Below, in pieces: positions 52,501-55,854 of a DNA stretch of 55,854 nt. The stretch spans positions 1-55,854 of the forward strand of contig JAOAAU010000100.1 in assembly GCA_026418695.1 (NCBI GenBank), in the 5' to 3' direction. This DNA comes from Clostridia bacterium (lineage in GTDB: Bacteria > Bacillota > Clostridia > Acetivibrionales > JAFADI01). A program made the translations under genes and the position numbers. Each line of letters begins with the position of its first letter. The first letter of the stretch is position 1. Under the pieces are notes generated by a model. It was given only the letters and a program-made list of their open reading frames with translations. It did not search any database and was not told where the DNA came from.

Positions 52501-52557
52501 TTCCAATATCCACCGAATCAATTGACCGAAGGGTATCGGCCTCATTCTATCACTCAT
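49507..52557 (-). CDS. ygfK: YgfK-type putative selenate reductase flavoprotein
   Basis: The 1016-residue protein aligns end to end with E. coli YgfK. It has an N-terminal dihydroorotate-dehydrogenase-like part (MRPIPFGQLIRWILEEYKKE, GPAAGPNTQLAQN, FNMSVGYDLEGI) and a central GltD-like FAD/NAD part with Cys motifs (CIAPCSEACP, CTHRCMTRC), two GxGxxG loops (VIGGGPAGLSAA, VIGGGNSAMDAA) and a C-terminal ferredoxin pair (CSKVCNLCVEVCPN, CNECGNCAMFCP). The ATG at 52557 is set by GAGGAGGGGG upstream. YgfK has been linked to selenate reduction and to selenium-dependent purine metabolism; the exact substrate is unsettled. It is 24 bases downstream of ssnA. Confidence 0.93.
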   Translation of the reverse strand: MSDRMRPIPFGQLIRWILEEYKKESAIFGVPAQKFFSKSNGQTLNLFGDPLENPFGPAAGPNTQLAQNIIAAYVAGCRFFELKTVQTLDGEDLPVAKPCIWAKDEGYNVEWSTELTVQEALNEYVKAWFVLHLLSKELSLGSNRGLVFNMSVGYDLEGIKTQKIDLFIESLMNASETQIWKECKEFILDHLEMFKNISTEYVEDISPQVCKSITLSTLHGCPPDEIERIAKYLLKDKKLNTFVKLNPTLLGYEFVRDTLNRAGYEDLAFDDHHFRNDLQYSDAVPMISRLKSYAEDLNLNFGVKLTNTFPVKITKGELPGEEMYMSGKPLYPLTIHLAYQLAKEFHGDLRISYSGGADFFNISEIFEAGIWPVTLATTILKPGGYLRLKQIADSFEKGYTDSEFKGVNIEKLKLLAEKAVQKGCSMKSVNRADNPKLHKKVPLTDCFIAPCSEACPIGQDIPEYVRLTGDGKYLEALELIAEKNPLPFITGTLCTHRCMTRCTRVFYDEAVEIRSNKLLAAQTGYEGYMDRVKESPVNSDIKAAVIGGGPAGLSAAYFLRKKGIDVTVFDRKHKIGGIIEWVAPRFRISEEAINQDMELIRKTGVQFCLGADPEFSIEALKKVGFKYIFIAIGAWKPGRLKLDSCDREIINVLDFLEKFNQDREHLEIGKNIAVIGGGNSAMDAARAAKRIESVEHVYLVYRRTSKYMPANREELELALEEGVELKELLLPVTYNQGILKCQRMELGAPDSSGRRSPVAVQGKFVELEVDNIIAAVGEKVELELLTQNGIKLDEYGNVKVDPRSNETSVDNVFIGGDALRGPATIVEGIADGMKFAQTVMEREKTQESMEYNQTESYNESQRISEILGKRGVLQYPCGPEKDRCLECSKVCNLCVEVCPNRANIVIRSDYGGYRCRNQVLHMDGMCNECGNCAMFCPYDSAPYREKLTLYWSFEDFEESRNAGFVLIDETVGKFLVRLGDSVEEIAFDSSGKWTGSIPKEVGEFIWAAYSEYKYLF

Positions 52558-52580
52558 ACGCCCCCTCCTCACTTACCTTT

Positions 52581-53909
52581 TCAGAAACGCTCCCAAACCT
52601 TATCTGCAAGTTCTCTGCTTCTGGCGAAAATCTCATCTTCATCCAGCCCTGTAAGTTTCCTGTTTTTCATCAAAATCCGACCGTTAATAATGGTGGTCTC
52701 TACTGCGCGACCTGTCATACCGAAAAGGGTGTGGCTGTTTATATTTTCACTGAACAGCCTGGTTGGCGAATTGTAATCTACTACAATTACATCCGCATAA
52801 GCGCCCTCAACTAATTGTCCAACAACATTCTCAAAATATTGTTCTGCTATCTTGCGGTTATTCTCAAACAGCATCGTTGGAATCTCTCCCCATGCTGCAC
52901 TTGGATTTCTGCTTGCGTGCTTATGCAGGCAATTGGCAGTCTTCATGGATTCAAACATGTCAGAGGTATAACCGTCTGTTCCAAGTCCGAGGATTACTCC
53001 CTTTTCGAACATTTCAAGCACCGGTGAAACTCCTACGGCATTCCCCATATTGGATTCCGGATTGTGCACCACACTCGTTCCCGTGTCCTTGAGTATTTCC
53101 ACTTCCTTATCACAAATATGGACACAGTGAACCGCAATGCTTTTTTCACCCAGCAGCTGCCATGAATTCAGCCTTTCCACCACGCCCATTCCATATTTGT
53201 TCCTGCAGTCGATCAGATCTTCCACCCCTTCGGCGGTATGGACATGAAAACCTGCTCCGGTTCCGTCATTCAAGCGCCTGCACTTATCCAGCGTTTTATC
53301 GGACAATGTCAGGGATGCATGCAGTCCGAACATTCCTTTTATGAGGGGATCCTTTTCGTGCTTGCAGTAATTGATGAAATCAATATTCTCCCGGATTCCG
53401 ATATCCGCAATTTCTTCCCCGTCTCTGTCAGACACCTCATAACACAGGCACGAGCGTAAACCTGCAAGTCCGGTCGCTTCTGCAATTTTGAACAGGCTGC
53501 CCTGGGCAGCCTTGGGACTGGCATGATGATCAAAAACCGTGGTGGTCCCATTTTTGATGCAGTCAATGATTGGAACCATGGCGCTGTAATAAACATCTTC
53601 GAGGGTCAGAACCTTATCCAGTCTCCACCACAGTCTCTCCAATATCTCCTTAAAGTTGGCCGGCGGAGGATCCTTCAGAAACATGCCTCTTGCGAAGGTA
53701 CTGTAAAAATGCATATGGGGATTGATCAGGCCAGGCATAATCAGTTTTTTATCTGCATCAATGAATTCGGCTTCCTTGAACTTCTCCCGTAACTCCTTTG
53801 TCGTACCCACTTCTTTAATCAGGTTATCCTCAATCGCTACACACCCATCCTGAATGATTGTGTTTTCAGCATTCCGTGTGATAACAATTCCATTTCCCAC
53901 AAGCAGCAT
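52581..53909 (-). CDS. ssnA: SsnA-type aminohydrolase
   Basis: The 442-residue protein is an amidohydrolase of the chlorohydrolase/TRZ group and matches SsnA. Metal ligands are visible in NPHMHFYST, HTAEGVED, SIAVHCVH and LGTDGYTSDM. SsnA has been proposed to deaminate a purine or similar compound; the substrate is unproven. It lies between ygfK and ygeY, as in other selenium-dependent hydroxylase clusters. It starts 40 bases after the ygeY stop, with GGAGGAA just upstream. Confidence 0.92.
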   Translation of the reverse strand: MLLVGNGIVITRNAENTIIQDGCVAIEDNLIKEVGTTKELREKFKEAEFIDADKKLIMPGLINPHMHFYSTFARGMFLKDPPPANFKEILERLWWRLDKVLTLEDVYYSAMVPIIDCIKNGTTTVFDHHASPKAAQGSLFKIAEATGLAGLRSCLCYEVSDRDGEEIADIGIRENIDFINYCKHEKDPLIKGMFGLHASLTLSDKTLDKCRRLNDGTGAGFHVHTAEGVEDLIDCRNKYGMGVVERLNSWQLLGEKSIAVHCVHICDKEVEILKDTGTSVVHNPESNMGNAVGVSPVLEMFEKGVILGLGTDGYTSDMFESMKTANCLHKHASRNPSAAWGEIPTMLFENNRKIAEQYFENVVGQLVEGAYADVIVVDYNSPTRLFSENINSHTLFGMTGRAVETTIINGRILMKNRKLTGLDEDEIFARSRELADKVWERF

Positions 53910-53948
53910 GTTTGGTTCCTCCTCTTTTTGTATTTTAAGAAACAGTGG

Positions 53949-55193
53949 CTATCTTCCTGCAAGGTTTTCGGTGACTTCAGGCATCTTTTCTGCATATTTC
54001 CTCGTATACAACAGCGGAATAGCTGCATACATGGCAGCAGCCTTCACAAGTTCGCACTTCCAGGTCTTTTCATTGGGTGCGTGGGCTTGGTCTTCATGTC
54101 CCGGTCCAAAGCCGATGCAGGGGATTCCGAACATTCCCATGATGGAAACCCCATTGGTGGAAAACGTCCATTTATCAAGAATCGGGTCATTTCTAAAAAG
54201 GCCTTGGTAGGCTTCTGTTAAAGTCATACAAACAGGATGCTCCTCTTCAATAAACCAGGTAGGAAAGTAGGCATCGGTCGGATAGGTTAATCCCGTATAG
54301 GATGGCCGACTGTAGTCATACATGGCTACCTCCGCTTCTGCGGATATTACTGAAGGCAATTTCCTGATCTGATCGAGGGCATATTCCCTGTCTTCTCCTG
54401 CCGTCAGTCTTCTGTCGATTGAAATCCTGCAGCTGTCGGCAACAGCGCATCTTGACGGCGAAGTATGAAAGATCTCTGAAACAGTCAGGGTTCCCTTTCC
54501 CAGGAAAGGATGAGCTATCAGGTTTTGATTCAATGCCTGCAATTCCATGAGAATCGGTGCCATTTTATAAATCGCATTAACGCCCCTTTCCGGTGCTGAT
54601 CCATGGCAGCTGATCCCCTGGGTTGTGACCTTGATTTCCATTCTCCCGCGCTGTCCCCGATAGATATTGCAGGAAGTCGGCTCGGTGATCACAACAAATT
54701 CCGGACGGAGATTCAATTCCTTGATGATATACTGCCAGCACAAGCCGTCACAATCCTCTTCCTGTACGGTTCCTACCATCAGCAGGGTATAGTCGTCTTC
54801 CAGCTTCAAGTCCTTAATGATTTTCCCGGCATAAACCATGGCAGCCATTCCGCCGGTCTGGTCGCTGGCACCCCTGCCAATGATGATCTCCTCATCTTCA
54901 TAGCCTTGATAGGGGTCGTATTCCCAGTTTCTTATATTTCCGATACCTACGGTATCAATGTGAGCATCCATAGCGATGAGATGCTTCCCATGTCCAATGG
55001 TTCCCATTACGTTCCCCATCGGATCGATTTCCACCTTGTCAAAGCCTGCAGCTTCCATTTCTTCTTTGACCCGCTGAACAACGGCGTGTTCTTCCGTGCT
55101 TTCGCTGGGTATTGCAATGAGTTCCCTCAGGAACTTTGAGATTTGTGGCTTATAGCCTTCGGCTGCTTTCATGATTTGTTCGAAATCCAGCAT
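53949..55193 (-). CDS. ygeY: YgeY-type M20 family hydrolase
   Basis: The 414-residue protein is an M20 metallopeptidase with the ligands in [28 protein letters not shown] and the C-terminal [14 protein letters not shown]. It matches the YgeY selenium-metabolism-linked hydrolase. Family members cut amide or N-acyl bonds; the YgeY substrate is unknown. ATG at 55193 is set by GGAGGAAG 7 bases upstream. It lies 33 bases after a PLP enzyme gene in the same operon. Confidence 0.92.
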   Translation of the reverse strand: MLDFEQIMKAAEGYKPQISKFLRELIAIPSESTEEHAVVQRVKEEMEAAGFDKVEIDPMGNVMGTIGHGKHLIAMDAHIDTVGIGNIRNWEYDPYQGYEDEEIIIGRGASDQTGGMAAMVYAGKIIKDLKLEDDYTLLMVGTVQEEDCDGLCWQYIIKELNLRPEFVVITEPTSCNIYRGQRGRMEIKVTTQGISCHGSAPERGVNAIYKMAPILMELQALNQNLIAHPFLGKGTLTVSEIFHTSPSRCAVADSCRISIDRRLTAGEDREYALDQIRKLPSVISAEAEVAMYDYSRPSYTGLTYPTDAYFPTWFIEEEHPVCMTLTEAYQGLFRNDPILDKWTFSTNGVSIMGMFGIPCIGFGPGHEDQAHAPNEKTWKCELVKAAAMYAAIPLLYTRKYAEKMPEVTENLAGR

Positions 55194-55226
55194 AAACTTC
55201 CTCCAAATATACATTATTAAAGCTTG

Positions 55227-55854
55227 CTAACCCACGGCTTTTTTTACTTCGTCTATGGATGGTTGGATAACAGTCGCCTTTCCGGCCGCCTGAACCGCAC
55301 TCTTGATATCCTTCAGTCCGCTGCCGCTGACAATGCTGACTATCTTTTCGTCCCCTTTCAGAATTTCTTGCTTTTTCATCCTCAGGATACCGGCAAAGCT
55401 TGCGACCCCTGCCGGCTCTCCAAAAACGCCTGTTTTTTGAGCCAGAATCTTCATGGCCTCCAGAATCTCCTGATCGGTAACATCCATCATCCAACCCTTG
55501 GATTCGTTAACAGCATTTAAAGCCTTAATTCCATTCCGGGGAATCCCGACAGAAATACTGTCTGCGATGGTCTGAGGTTTTCTATAATCAAAACTCAAGG
55601 TTTTATTTTCAAAGGCTCTGGTAACAGGATTGGAATTTGCCGCTTGGACTCCGACAATCCTGGGAAGTTTGTCGGTCAAGCCCAGCTTATAACACTCCAT
55701 AAAGCCCTTCCATACCCCGGCTATGGAACACCCGTCTCCAACTGCCACTACAGCAATGTCCGGTACTTCCCAACCAAGCTGTTCGCAGATTTCATAGGCT
55801 ACGGTTTTCTTTCCCTCCACCAGGTAGGGATTGATGGCGCAGCTTCTGTTATAC
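55227..55854 (-). CDS. Partial CDS: threonine-synthase-like PLP enzyme
   Basis: Only the C-terminal 209 codons are present and the 5' part runs off the window. The sequence resembles threonine synthase and related fold-type II enzymes: NRSCAINPYLVEGKKTVAYE, VAVVAVGDGCSIAGVWKGF and the phosphate-binding SGSGLKD near the end. In the E. coli ygfK cluster the corresponding place is held by YgeX, a diaminopropionate ammonia-lyase, but the visible motifs fit ThrC better. It is co-directional with ygeY and likely in the same operon. Its lysine and PLP motif are outside the window. Confidence 0.75.
   Translation of the reverse strand, partial: YNRSCAINPYLVEGKKTVAYEICEQLGWEVPDIAVVAVGDGCSIAGVWKGFMECYKLGLTDKLPRIVGVQAANSNPVTRAFENKTLSFDYRKPQTIADSISVGIPRNGIKALNAVNESKGWMMDVTDQEILEAMKILAQKTGVFGEPAGVASFAGILRMKKQEILKGDEKIVSIVSGSGLKDIKSAVQAAGKATVIQPSIDEVKKAVG

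Noticed and set aside
49507..55854. Selenocysteine codon in the YgfK-SsnA-YgeY cluster
   Set aside because: No in-frame TGA with a downstream SECIS-like stem was seen in these genes; the link to selenium is by gene family only.

Overview
The window comes from a low-to-moderate GC (roughly 40%) Gram-positive anaerobe of the class Clostridia. The evidence is strong Shine-Dalgarno sites with several TTG starts, a SpoIID/LytB protein with LysM and SPOR domains, an Asp23 protein, a Gram-positive Tad/Flp pilus operon with no secretin, and a YgfK-SsnA-YgeY cluster of the kind found in purine- and amino-acid-fermenting, selenium-using clostridia. I see no rRNA or tRNA genes, CRISPR array, insertion sequence or prophage. 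One RNA gene, a 6S RNA, is supported by promoter, motif and closing stem.

Layout. 0-9.2 kb: tail of a stalk-domain protein, a GAF/HD-GYP protein, DUF3307, Asp23, an acyl-ACP thioesterase, a KimA-like potassium transporter, a histidine kinase followed by a receiver-TPR protein, and MetA. 9.4-16.4 kb: HtrA protease, a FetA-FetB metal exporter, CopZ-like chaperone, CcdA with a TlpA-like thioredoxin, and a DUF47-Pit phosphate uptake operon. The Pit operon is preceded by a striking array of 11-bp-phased GTTA repeats ending at its -35 box. 16.4-20.6 kb: two tiny membrane proteins (one apparently frameshifted), a RemA-like protein, DUF3189, a 54-residue protein, a cytoplasmic alpha-amylase and an acidic hypothetical protein.

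20.6-33.4 kb: a 12.6-kb leftward operon from one strong promoter encodes TadZ, TadA/CpaF ATPase, TadB, TadC (with an extracytoplasmic Ig-like insertion), a Flp pilin, two TadE-like pseudopilins, a DUF5702 TadG-like protein, two prepilin peptidases, an FHA membrane protein and a PP2C phosphatase. Pilus assembly therefore appears coupled to a phosphothreonine signal. 33.6-36.5 kb: an exported hypothetical protein, a CBS-DRTGG family II pyrophosphatase and a coiled-coil protein. 36.5-43.8 kb: an accessory belt of single genes (GNAT, two methyltransferases, zinc-ribbon protein, SagB-like oxidoreductase, NTF2-like, CPBP protease, MBL hydrolase, CBM-like protein) with long AT-rich gaps.

44-49 kb: a 37-residue membrane peptide gene, 6S RNA, SpoIID/LytB protein, a 57-residue helical protein, a short QueG-like iron-sulfur protein divergent from a CGNR regulator, and a CheY-like receiver. 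49.5 kb to the end: ygfK, ssnA, ygeY and a truncated threonine-synthase-like PLP enzyme, all leftward and tightly spaced, probably a purine/ureide or amino-acid degradation operon that continues past the window.

Starts were chosen by ribosome-binding site. Many differ from the longest open frame, and the reason is given in each entry.
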